Below are positions 26,038-33,687 of a stretch of DNA of 64,000 nt, piece by piece. The notes under the pieces are model-generated. The model saw only the letters and a list, made by a program, of their open reading frames with translations. It was not told the origin of the DNA and made no database searches. Source of the stretch: Thermohalobaculum sp039184865 (GTDB lineage: Bacteria; Pseudomonadota; Alphaproteobacteria; Rhodobacterales; Rhodobacteraceae); assembly GCA_039184865.1 (NCBI GenBank), contig JBCDAV010000021.1:1-64000 (forward strand), given 5' to 3'. The number at the start of each line of letters is the position of its first letter. Position 1 is the first letter of the stretch. Both the position numbers and the translations under genes were made by a program.

Positions 26038-26544
26038 GTGAACGAAAAACTGCCGCACGAAAAAGGCTTTCACGTTTCCTGGGAACAGATGCACCGCGAC
26101 AGCCGGGCGCTCGCATGGCGGCTCGATCACCAGGGCCCAGGCGTCGACGGTTCGTGGAAGGCGGTGATCGCGGTGACGCGCGGCGGCATGGTTCCGGCCT
26201 GCATCATCGCGCGCGAGCTGAACATCCGGGTCGTCGACACGATCTCGGTCAAGTCCTACGACCACCAGACCCAGGCCGAGGCGGAAATCCTGAAATCGCC
26301 GGATGCCGAACTGGCGGGCGACGGCGAGGGCATCCTCGTGATCGACGATCTTGTCGACAGCGGGCGCACGCTCGAAGTCGTGCGCAAGCTCTATCCGAAC
26401 GCGCATTTCGCGACCGTCTACGCCAAGCCCAAGGGCAAGCCGATGGTCAACAGCTACATCACCGAGGTCAGCCAGGACACGTGGATCTTCTTCCCATGGG
26501 ACATGGCGCTGCAATACGTCGAGCCCTACCGCGGCACGGCCTAA
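26038..26544 (+). CDS. gpt: Xanthine-guanine phosphoribosyltransferase
   Basis: 168-residue type I phosphoribosyltransferase. ILVIDDLVDSGRTLE near residue 105 is the PRPP-binding loop, VIAVTRGGMVPA near 45 the PP loop, and WIFFPWDM near the C-terminus the purine-binding segment seen in Gpt. It salvages xanthine, guanine and hypoxanthine at the inner membrane. It has a GTG start. The BMP-family binding protein gene follows 63 bases later, consistent with purine uptake and salvage. Confidence 0.9.
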   Translation: MNEKLPHEKGFHVSWEQMHRDSRALAWRLDHQGPGVDGSWKAVIAVTRGGMVPACIIARELNIRVVDTISVKSYDHQTQAEAEILKSPDAELAGDGEGILVIDDLVDSGRTLEVVRKLYPNAHFATVYAKPKGKPMVNSYITEVSQDTWIFFPWDMALQYVEPYRGTA

Positions 26545-26607
26545 CAGGTTCCGGGAGGAAACGCCCGCAAGAGGCGATGGCAAAACGCAGGAGAGGAGAG
26601 AGGTATC

Positions 26608-27672
26608 ATGTTTCGAAAGACCCTCGCGGCCCTTGCCGCTGTGGCACTGACCGCCGGCACGGCCTTCGCCGCCGATCTCAAGGTCGGCTTCGTCTATGTC
26701 GGCCCGATCGGCGACCACGGCTGGACCTATCAGCACGATCAGGGCCGCCTCGCGGTCGAGGCGCATTTCGGCGACAAGGTCGAGACGACCTATGTTGAAA
26801 GCGTCGCCGAGGGCCCGGACGCCGAGCGCGTGATCCGCCAGCTCGCGGCCTCGGGCCACGGCCTGATCTTCACGACCTCGTTCGGCTACATGGATCCGAC
26901 GATCAAGATCGCCAAGATGTTCCCGGACGTGAAGTTCGAGCACGCGACCGGCTACAAGCGCGCCGACAATGTCTCGACCTATTCGGGCCGGTTCTACGAG
27001 GGCCGCACGGTCGCGGGCGTCATCGCGGGCGAGATGACGAAGACCAACAAGATCGGCTACATCGCGTCCTTCCCGATCCCCGAGGTCGTCCGCGGCATCA
27101 ACGCGACGGCCCTCGCCGCGCAATCGGTCAACCCGGACGTCGAGGTGCAGGTTGTCTGGGTCTCGACCTGGTACGATCCCGGCAAGGAAGCCGACGCCGC
27201 CAAGGCCCTGATGGCCGCCGGTGCCGACATCATCATGCAGCACACCGACAGCCCGGCAGCGCTGCAGGCCGCCGAGAACACGGACGGCGTGCTCGCCTTC
27301 GGTCAGGCGTCCGACATGATCAAGTTCGCACCGAGCTCGCAGCTGACGGCGATCGAGGACAACTGGGCGCCCTACTACATCAAGCGCGTGCAGGACGTGC
27401 TGGACGGCACATGGGCCAGCTCTGATTCCTGGGAGGGCCTCGCCAAGAACGAGGTCGTCATGTCGCCCTACTGGAACATGCCCTACGAGGTCGCGAACAT
27501 GGCCAAGGAGGTCGAAGCCCAGGTGCGCATGGGCGAGCGCCATCCGTTTGCGGGCCCAATTGTCGACCGTGACGGCACCGAGCGCGTGCCCGCTGGCCAG
27601 AATGCCGACGACGGCATGCTGCTCGGCATGGACTTCTTCGTAAAGGGTGTCTCCGGCGATCTGCCGAAGTAA
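26608..27672 (+). CDS. BMP family ABC transporter substrate-binding protein (purine nucleoside type)
   Basis: 354 residues with a 21-residue signal peptide (KTLAALAAVALTAGTAFA). The mature part starts DLKVGFVYVGPIGDHGWTYQHDQG, typical of the Bmp/PnrA/NupA family, with GLIFTTSFGYMDP, NKIGYIASFPIPEV and GADIIMQHTDSP segments. It probably captures purine nucleosides in the periplasm. It follows gpt, with a GGAGAGGAGAGAGG ribosome site. No ATPase or permease gene follows: the next gene is an AT-rich unrelated one, so the transporter partners must lie elsewhere. Confidence 0.9.
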   Translation: MFRKTLAALAAVALTAGTAFAADLKVGFVYVGPIGDHGWTYQHDQGRLAVEAHFGDKVETTYVESVAEGPDAERVIRQLAASGHGLIFTTSFGYMDPTIKIAKMFPDVKFEHATGYKRADNVSTYSGRFYEGRTVAGVIAGEMTKTNKIGYIASFPIPEVVRGINATALAAQSVNPDVEVQVVWVSTWYDPGKEADAAKALMAAGADIIMQHTDSPAALQAAENTDGVLAFGQASDMIKFAPSSQLTAIEDNWAPYYIKRVQDVLDGTWASSDSWEGLAKNEVVMSPYWNMPYEVANMAKEVEAQVRMGERHPFAGPIVDRDGTERVPAGQNADDGMLLGMDFFVKGVSGDLPK

Positions 27673-27697
27673 GGCAATCCGTATCGAAAAGCATTGA

Positions 27698-27720
27698 CGG
27701 GCGAGCTTAGGTCTCGCCCG
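27698..27720 (+). terminator. Terminator hairpin after BMP gene
   Basis: CGGGCGAG pairs perfectly with CTCGCCCG around a seven-base loop, 26 bases after the stop codon. No T-run. Confidence 0.6.
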
Positions 27721-27845
27721 GCTACTGACGCCCTTCTGACGTGAGCAGTTTCTAAGTTCTAGAGCTGTCACTGTTTCTTTGCTTGCAAAATTTGCAACTC
27801 TAAGGAGAATTGCGCGAGAATTTCTTTCGATTACCGGAGCGACAG

Positions 27846-28316
27846 ATGGCTAACGTCGAAGCGCGCGAAGGCAGTGTTTCTTTGGATACGGCCTACCAGG
27901 TCGTCAGCGAACAGCTTTGTATGAATGCCGACAAGCGTGTGAGCCTGTTCAACATGTACGTTGCCGTCAATTCAGCCTTGGCGGCATTGATTGCCTTGAC
28001 GCTCGACCCTCACACGGCGGCCGTTAATCATATTTTTCTTGCTTATTTTTGCTGCCTAGTAAGTATTGTAATAAACTCGATTGGACTTCGAAATATATCC
28101 TATCAGACCGAGATAATTGAAGAATGCTTAAAATTTGGAAGCGCCCTTGAGGCAAATCAAGAGATTAAATTTTTTAATCAGATTCATTCAATCGGGACAA
28201 CGCGTTCTCTGAATACAGGAATGAAAATGGAGAACGTTATGAAGGTCCTTATCGGTTTCTGGTTGCTCGCACTCGCATACTTAGTACGATTACACTCGGT
28301 TTCTGTTCAACCGTGA
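27846..28316 (+). CDS. AT-rich small membrane protein, possibly RipA/SLATT-like
   Basis: 156 residues. The order is a helical N-terminus (AYQVVSEQLCMNADKRVSLFNMY), two hydrophobic spans at about 42-60 and 67-83 (AVNSALAALIALT, FLAYFCCLVSIVINSIG), a charged cytoplasmic stretch, and a final span near 130-147. This topology resembles RipA/SLATT-type two-helix proteins, but the match is weak. GGAG precedes the ATG. Codon choice is much more AT-rich than in its neighbours (ATATTTTTCTT, TTAAAATTT), which points to recent acquisition. Function unknown. Confidence 0.6.
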   Translation: MANVEAREGSVSLDTAYQVVSEQLCMNADKRVSLFNMYVAVNSALAALIALTLDPHTAAVNHIFLAYFCCLVSIVINSIGLRNISYQTEIIEECLKFGSALEANQEIKFFNQIHSIGTTRSLNTGMKMENVMKVLIGFWLLALAYLVRLHSVSVQP

Positions 28317-28574
28317 CGAACATGGCGGCTCAAATTCTAGTCCATTCGCCCGGGTTCTACGGAGCTGTCAAGGAACTAAGTGCAAGACCTTCAGGTTCAA
28401 GCGATCCTGCTTGCATCCGCGTGCCATCAGGTGGACGTTGACTTTCTTAAGGCGACGCCATGGAGGCCGTCGTATGCCCCATCAACAGCAGCCCGCCCTA
28501 CAAACAGCCTCGGTCAACCTGGACGCAGCTCGGCGCCCCTGACCGACTAAACCCCGGCAAAAGGACAGTGCTGC

Positions 28575-30059
28575 CTAAGGCACCGATCTCTGCAACGAGG
28601 CGTCGGCATCCTGCGCCGACGCAAGCCCGGCTTCCCGCAACCGCGAAAAGAACTCGGCCGTCATCGCAGGCTCCTTGAAAGCGAACAGCGCAAGCCGCTC
28701 AAGCGTGATCCCCGGGACGCCTCGGCGGAACTCGGCCACCGCATCCCGCGCCGATGCCAGATCCTCCAGCGCCACGAAGCTCGCCACCCGGACCGCGTGA
28801 GACAGATGATACTCCGGCATTCTTTGGACGGCACGACCCGCCCACGCGATAGCTTCGTCAAATCGCCCATCCACATAATGCGCCAAAGCAAGTCCCGTGA
28901 ACCGGTAGAAAACGCTCGGATCTCTGGGGTTCGATCGAATCGCAATCTGCTGGTTCTCGATCGCCTCCGCGCCTCGGCCAGCATAGGCGAGGGCGGAACC
29001 GAGACTGCCGTAGGCGAGCGAACAGTTCGGGTTCAACTCGACGGCCCGCTCCAAAGCCGCGATTCCGTCATCATGTTTGCCGACCATCCAGCAGGTGATG
29101 CCGAGCGCCCATTGCGCATATTCGCTCCTCACGTCCAGAACAGTTGCCCGGAGCGCGAGATCATAGGCCCGCCCGATCGCCGCGGCACGATCTGGCACCT
29201 CGAATAGATCGCATTGATGCCGGATGATCAGCGACAGCAGGAAGTGCGCCTCGGCACTGGAATTGTCGATCTCGAGCGCCCGTTCGAGCAACTCCGTCGC
29301 CTCGGCATAGCTGTCCTCGTTGAACTGGTAGAGCAGCCGCCACGCACGCATTGTCAGTTCCCAGATCGTCAGATCGGGACGGTTCTTGCGCTCAATCGGT
29401 CGTTCGCCGGTCCGCAAGTGAACTGCCGTCTGGATCGAAGCGACCACGTTCCGCGTGATCTCGTCCTGCAGGTCGAAGACATCTGCGATCTCGCCGTCAT
29501 ATCGCTCGGTCCACACCAGCCCGCTTGTGTCGCCGTCGATCAGTCGCGCCGTCACCCGCACCCGATCGCCCGAGCGCCGCACGCCGCCCTCCAGCACGAA
29601 GCGCACGCCGAGTTCCTGTGCGATGCGCCGGGCATCGGCGTCCTGCCCCTTGTAGGAGAAGCCCGAGTTGCGCGCGATCACGAACAGCCACGGCGAGCGT
29701 GACAGCGCCGTGATGATGTCGTCGCTGATCCCGTCCGAGAAATACTCCTGTTCCGGGTCGCCCGACATGTTCTCAAAGGCCAGCACCGCGATCGAGGGCC
29801 GCTCCGGCCGCCGCGGAAACCCCTCGACGGCCGCGACTGTGGCAGCACCGGACGTCTCCGGCGCCAGCAGTTGTGCCAAGGCCAGCTTCGAAGACACGCC
29901 CAGCTTGCGGTAGATCGTGCTCAGATAACTGCGCACGGTCTGGGGCGAAATGCCCAGCTCGCGCGCAATCTCCTTGTAGCTGCCGCCCTTTGCATAGGCC
30001 GCCGCCACTTCCTCCTCGCGCTTCGACAGCGCCTCGCGGGTTTGTCCCCCGTCGTGCAT
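28575..30059 (-). CDS. LuxR-type HTH regulator with TolB-like and TPR domains
   Basis: 494 residues. Residues 8-65 are a LuxR/GerE helix-turn-helix (LSKREEEVAAAYAKGGSYKEIARELGISPQTVRSYL). Residues about 85-205 are the FlgO/TolB-like N-domain seen in adenylate-cyclase-like regulators (SIAVLAFENMSGDPEQEYFSDGISDDI). Residues 230-480 carry TPR helices (ATELLERALEIDNSSAEAHFLLS, GIAALERAVELNPNCSLAYGSLGSALAYAGR). No receiver domain, so the input is probably protein or ligand binding by the TPRs. It is divergent from the two small acidic genes and could control them. Confidence 0.82.
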   Translation of the reverse strand: MHDGGQTREALSKREEEVAAAYAKGGSYKEIARELGISPQTVRSYLSTIYRKLGVSSKLALAQLLAPETSGAATVAAVEGFPRRPERPSIAVLAFENMSGDPEQEYFSDGISDDIITALSRSPWLFVIARNSGFSYKGQDADARRIAQELGVRFVLEGGVRRSGDRVRVTARLIDGDTSGLVWTERYDGEIADVFDLQDEITRNVVASIQTAVHLRTGERPIERKNRPDLTIWELTMRAWRLLYQFNEDSYAEATELLERALEIDNSSAEAHFLLSLIIRHQCDLFEVPDRAAAIGRAYDLALRATVLDVRSEYAQWALGITCWMVGKHDDGIAALERAVELNPNCSLAYGSLGSALAYAGRGAEAIENQQIAIRSNPRDPSVFYRFTGLALAHYVDGRFDEAIAWAGRAVQRMPEYHLSHAVRVASFVALEDLASARDAVAEFRRGVPGITLERLALFAFKEPAMTAEFFSRLREAGLASAQDADASLQRSVP

Positions 30060-30248
30060 GTCAACCCCTGCAGATGAGGGGGTATTCTATCTCACTCAGG
30101 CCCCGCATCAATCGCTGCATCTGCGCGATACCGCCGATGCACGCTGATCCGCATCCTGTGACCCATGACGGTGCGGCACCGAAAGCGGCCTGATGGTCAG
30201 GCCCTCAACTTCGCCGCGCCGGCTGAACAGGACTGAAAGGAAAACAAG

Positions 30249-30686
30249 ATGGGCCTCATTTCACTTCCATTTGGCATTGCAGAGACGACGAGTTCGGAAA
30301 CGGAACTTGTCGAGACGTCTGGCACAACTGCGGATTTCCGGATCGAGCACGACACCACGGCCTTCGCCGGCCATCTCGACTTCCGGGTCGAGCACGATAC
30401 GAACCCGGTCATCGGCACGAACCCGGCACCGGACGCGCTTACGCCCGGCATCGGCGCCACCCGCGAGGACATCACCGCTGAAGACAGCCTCGATTTCGTT
30501 CCGATCGACCCAACACTCGTCATGGCGCCCGACGCGCTGTTGCCCGGTCTCGGCGCAAGCCCCGGCGATGTCATCGCAGGAACCGGCTTCGAAAACCTGC
30601 GCATCGAACACACGCTGATCGTCGCAGAGGAATCTGTCCCCGACATGCTTGTCAGCATGCAAAGCGGCGAAAGCTGCGGCGTCTGA
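30249..30686 (+). CDS. Small acidic repeat protein, function unknown
   Basis: 145 residues, acidic, lacking membrane spans. It is internally repetitive: DFRIEHDT, DFRVEHDT, DFVPIDPT and NLRIEHT recur at spaced intervals, and a block of about 34 residues beginning APDALTPGIGATREDI is echoed by APDALLPGLGASPGDV. The only cysteine is near the C-terminus (GESCGV). A ribosome site (GAAAGGAAAAC) precedes the ATG. It is followed 25 bases later by a 49-residue double-glycine-leader peptide gene, and both are divergent from the LuxR/TPR regulator. No homologue is recognised; a secreted or peptide-precursor role is a guess. Confidence 0.6.
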   Translation: MGLISLPFGIAETTSSETELVETSGTTADFRIEHDTTAFAGHLDFRVEHDTNPVIGTNPAPDALTPGIGATREDITAEDSLDFVPIDPTLVMAPDALLPGLGASPGDVIAGTGFENLRIEHTLIVAEESVPDMLVSMQSGESCGV

Positions 30687-30711
30687 ACGACCGAACGAAA
30701 GGAATCGTTTA

Positions 30712-30861
30712 ATGACCAATCAATCCAACCCCGTAGACCTTCGCGACGATGATCTCGACGCGGTCCAGGGCGGGCGCATCGGCCACAAACCGGATCTGGA
30801 GATCCGGGACACGCGTCCGCGCGAAGGATTGGTATCGCTCGAAGATCTCGAAGACATCTGA
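30712..30861 (+). CDS. Short peptide with double-glycine-type leader (possible RiPP or secreted peptide precursor)
   Basis: 49 residues. The first 21 end in DLRDDDLDAVQGG, which closely fits the double-glycine leader consensus (acidic residues, spaced Leu/Leu/Val, then GG) recognised by C39 peptidase/ABC exporters. The remaining 28 residues (RIGHKP...DLEDI) would be an acidic, cysteine-free core. AAAGGA eight bases before the ATG supports translation. The core's DLEIRDT resembles the repeat NLRIEHT of the upstream protein. A hairpin follows 25 bases after the stop. No exporter, peptidase or modifying enzyme lies in this window. Confidence 0.6.
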   Translation: MTNQSNPVDLRDDDLDAVQGGRIGHKPDLEIRDTRPREGLVSLEDLEDI

Positions 30862-30886
30862 CGCGACAACCGACCCAACACCCGAC

Positions 30887-30909
30887 GCGCCCGGTCCCTG
30901 CCCGGGCGC
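30887..30909 (+). terminator. Hairpin after the small-peptide gene
   Basis: GCGCCCGG (30887-30894) pairs with CCGGGCGC (30902-30909) around a seven-base loop, ending the two-gene small-protein unit. Confidence 0.55.
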
Positions 30910-31041
30910 TCGCAACTTCGCCGCCGACCATCACCTGGTGCCCCTCGACATACCGAGAGGTCCAGTTCGCCGAATCCGGCGGTCCCCGCAAATTTATCGT
31001 TGAAGGCCGGGCCTGATTCGGCGCATACGCAGGGTGCTGGA

Positions 31042-31215
31042 ACTTCCTGCACGGGAGAGCGCGGGTCCGCCCGCCGCCGAAGGAGCAACCGCCCCGGAAC
31101 CTCTCAGGCAAAAGGACTGCGCAGGAAAAGGCAATCTGGAGAGCGGGCGCAGGCATGTGCCCCACCGAAGGAGAAACGGCGCCTCGCCGAAATCTCTCAG
31201 GTTCCCGGACAGATG
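31042..31215 (+). promoter_or_regulatory. Tandem glycine riboswitch
   Basis: Two consecutive glycine aptamers. Aptamer 1 (about 31042-31136) has GGGAGAGC, CGCCGAAGGAGCAA and CTCTCAGGCAAAAGGACTGC, closed by a P1 helix of TTCCTGC with GCAGGAA. Aptamer 2 (about 31137-31215) has TGGAGAGC, CACCGAAGGAGAAA and ATCTCTCAGGTTCCCGGACAG. These are the conserved glycine-binding core elements in the right order. The dadA-like gene starts 57 bases downstream, so glycine should control its expression, usually switching it on. Confidence 0.92.
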
Positions 31216-31271
31216 GGGCTCGGGTTCGGATGTCCGGACCGGGTCACCGCGCTGTCAACAGGAACCGGAAT

Positions 31272-32549
31272 ATGTCCACTCACTCTCTGCGCAAGATCGC
31301 CGTTATCGGCGCCGGAATCACCGGCGTGACCACCGCGCGCGCGCTTCATGCCCGCGGCTTCGATGTCACCGTCTTCGATCGCAACCGGTACGCGGCGATG
31401 GAGACGAGCTTCGCCAATGGCGGACAGCTTTCGGCTTCGAACGCTGAGGTCTGGAACAGCTGGGGCACGATCCTCAAGGGCATGAAGTGGATGCTGAGAT
31501 CGGACGCACCCCTCTCGGTGAACCCCTGGCCGACCTGGCACAAGTATTCGTGGATGGCCGAGTTCATGGCCAACATCCCGAACTACCGGCGCAACACGGT
31601 CGAGACGGTGCGCCTTGCCCTGCAGGCCCGCGCCCTGCTCGAGAGCCATGCCGAACAGTACGGTTTCGACTTCGCAGCCGAGCATCGCGGCATCCTGCAC
31701 GTCTACTCGGATCGCCGGGACTTCGCGCACGCGACCCGGGTCAACGCGCTGCTGGCCCAGGGCGGCCTCGACCGCCGGGCCGTCGGCGTCGACGAGATGC
31801 TCCGGATCGAACCGACCCTGAAAGGCGATCTGATCGGCGGGTACTACACGCCGAGCGACTTCACCGGCGACATCCATCGCTATACGACCGGCCTGGCGAC
31901 CGCACTGTCCGACCGCGGCGTCGACTTCCGCTACGGGACCGCCGTGGACGATGTTGCGCACATCTCCAACGGCGTTGTCGTGGGTCACGGTGGCGACGAA
32001 GAGATCTTCGACGGCGTCGTGGTCTGCGCCGGCGTTCGCAGCCGCGACCTCGCCGCACAGCTCGGCGACCGGTTGAATGTCTATCCGGTCAAGGGATACT
32101 CGATCACGGTCAACCTGCATGACGAGGCGAGCCGCGCCGCCGCACCCTGGGTCAGTCTGCTCGACGACAAGGCCAAGATCGTCACGTCGCGGCTGGGCCC
32201 GGACCGGTTCCGCCTCGCCGGGACCGCCGAGTTCAACGGCTACAACCGCGACATCCGCCAGGACCGGATCGACCCGCTGATCCGTTGGTGCGAGACCCAC
32301 TTTCCTGGTGTCTCGACGGAGGACGTCACCCCCTGGGCGGGTCTGCGCCCGATGATGCCGAACATGATGCCGCGTGTCGGCGCCGGTCGGCAGAGCGGCG
32401 TCTTCTACAACACCGGCCACGGGCATCTGGGCTGGACCCTGTCGGCCGCCACGGCCGAGATCGTCGGTGACGCCGTCCTCGCCGGATCGCGCGACCGCCA
32501 GCACCACGCCGTCGATGCCGCAGGGCTCGAGCACGCCGCGGCCATCTGA
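31272..32549 (+). CDS. dadA: D-amino acid dehydrogenase (DadA-like FAD oxidoreductase)
   Basis: 425-residue flavoenzyme of the glycine/D-amino acid oxidase family. KIAVIGAGITGVTTARALHARGFDVTVFDRN is the FAD-binding betaalphabeta unit, SFANGGQLSASNAE and GGYYTPSDFTGDIHRYTTGLA are DadA-type motifs, and WAGLRPMMPNMMPRVG with NTGHGHLGWTLS closes the flavin site. It deaminates D-amino acids, passing electrons to the respiratory chain. The start ATG 31272 follows GGAACCGGAA; in-frame codons further upstream are inside the riboswitch. Control by a glycine riboswitch suggests that glycine or related amino acids are the physiological substrate. Confidence 0.88.
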   Translation: MSTHSLRKIAVIGAGITGVTTARALHARGFDVTVFDRNRYAAMETSFANGGQLSASNAEVWNSWGTILKGMKWMLRSDAPLSVNPWPTWHKYSWMAEFMANIPNYRRNTVETVRLALQARALLESHAEQYGFDFAAEHRGILHVYSDRRDFAHATRVNALLAQGGLDRRAVGVDEMLRIEPTLKGDLIGGYYTPSDFTGDIHRYTTGLATALSDRGVDFRYGTAVDDVAHISNGVVVGHGGDEEIFDGVVVCAGVRSRDLAAQLGDRLNVYPVKGYSITVNLHDEASRAAAPWVSLLDDKAKIVTSRLGPDRFRLAGTAEFNGYNRDIRQDRIDPLIRWCETHFPGVSTEDVTPWAGLRPMMPNMMPRVGAGRQSGVFYNTGHGHLGWTLSAATAEIVGDAVLAGSRDRQHHAVDAAGLEHAAAI

Positions 32550-32635
32550 TCGCGACCGTGACGCGCCGGGCTCTTGTCCGGCGCACAATTCCCGTGCAAG
32601 TGTCTCGTCAGACTGACACGAGCGAGACCCAGCCA

Positions 32636-33637
32636 ATGCAGCCGCCAGCCCCCTTCCCCGCACTTCGCCCCCGGCGCCTGCGCACTGCCCCCTGGGTCCG
32701 CGCGATGGTCCGCGAGAACGTGCTGACCCCCGCCGATTTCATCTGGCCGTGCTTCGTGATCGAAGGGACCGACACCGCCGAACCCGTCGCCTCGATGCCG
32801 GGGGTCGAGCGCCTCACCATCGACCGGCTGGTGGCCAAGGCGCAGGAGGCAGCAGAGCTCGGCATCCCGGCCATCGCGGTTTTCCCGAACACGCCGGACG
32901 AACTGAAGACACCGGGCGCCGAGGAAGCCTGGAACTCGGAAAACCTCGTTTGCCGCGCCACCCGTGCCGTGAAGGCAGCCGTCCCCGATGTCGGCATCAT
33001 GCTGGACGTGGCGCTCGACCCTTACAACACGGACGGTCATGACGGGATCTGCGACGGCGACGTGATCCTGAACGACGAGACGTTGCTGGCGCTGGAGAAA
33101 CAGACGCTGGCTCAGGCCGAGGCCGGCGCCGACATCATGGGACCGTCCGATATGATGGACGGGCGCGTCCACATCATGCGCCGCGCGCTCGAGGAGCACG
33201 ACTTTCAGAACGTGACGATCATGGCCTACGCGGCCAAGTACGCCAGCGCGTTCTATGGCCCGTTCCGCGATGCGGTTGGGTCCGAGGGATCGCTCAAGGG
33301 CGACAAGAAGACCTACCAGATGGACCCGGCGAACACCGACGAGGCCCTGAAGGAGGTCGCCATGGACCTCGCCGAGGGCGCGGACATGGTGATGGTCAAG
33401 CCGGGCATGCCCTATCTCGACATCTGCCGCCGCGTTGCCGACGAGTTCAAGGTTCCGACCTTCGCCTATCAGGTCTCGGGCGAGTATTCGATGATCAAGG
33501 GCGCCGTGGAGCGCGGCTGGCTCGATGGCGAGAAGACGATGATGGAGAGCCTGATGGCCTTCAAGCGCGCCGGGTGCAGCGGTGTGCTCACCTATTTCGC
33601 GATGGACGCGGCCCGTCTGCTGAAAGAGCAAGGCTAG
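32636..33637 (+). CDS. hemB: Delta-aminolevulinic acid dehydratase (porphobilinogen synthase)
   Basis: 333-residue HemB, condensing two 5-aminolevulinate molecules to porphobilinogen in haem and tetrapyrrole synthesis. MAYAAKYAS and MVMVKPGMPYLD hold the two active-site lysines. In the usual metal region the sequence is DVALDPYNTDGHDG, with no Zn-ligand cysteine cluster, so this is the zinc-independent, Mg-type alphaproteobacterial form. The ATG 32636 gives the standard N-terminus (PRRLRTAPWVRAMVREN). It lies 86 bases after dadA. Confidence 0.95.
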   Translation: MQPPAPFPALRPRRLRTAPWVRAMVRENVLTPADFIWPCFVIEGTDTAEPVASMPGVERLTIDRLVAKAQEAAELGIPAIAVFPNTPDELKTPGAEEAWNSENLVCRATRAVKAAVPDVGIMLDVALDPYNTDGHDGICDGDVILNDETLLALEKQTLAQAEAGADIMGPSDMMDGRVHIMRRALEEHDFQNVTIMAYAAKYASAFYGPFRDAVGSEGSLKGDKKTYQMDPANTDEALKEVAMDLAEGADMVMVKPGMPYLDICRRVADEFKVPTFAYQVSGEYSMIKGAVERGWLDGEKTMMESLMAFKRAGCSGVLTYFAMDAARLLKEQG

Positions 33638-33687
33638 GCCGGGCCTGCTCTCCAAGGGCGCAGCGACTTCCGCAAGCGCATGCTCGT

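Noticed and set aside
26032..27771. Long minus-strand open frame of 579 codons over gpt and the BMP gene
   Set aside because: Shadow of two well-recognised plus-strand genes; its translation has a His/Val/Asp/Arg bias typical of antisense frames.
28317..28574. Short plus-strand frames after the AT-rich membrane gene
   Set aside because: No ribosome site and no recognisable sequence; treated as noncoding.
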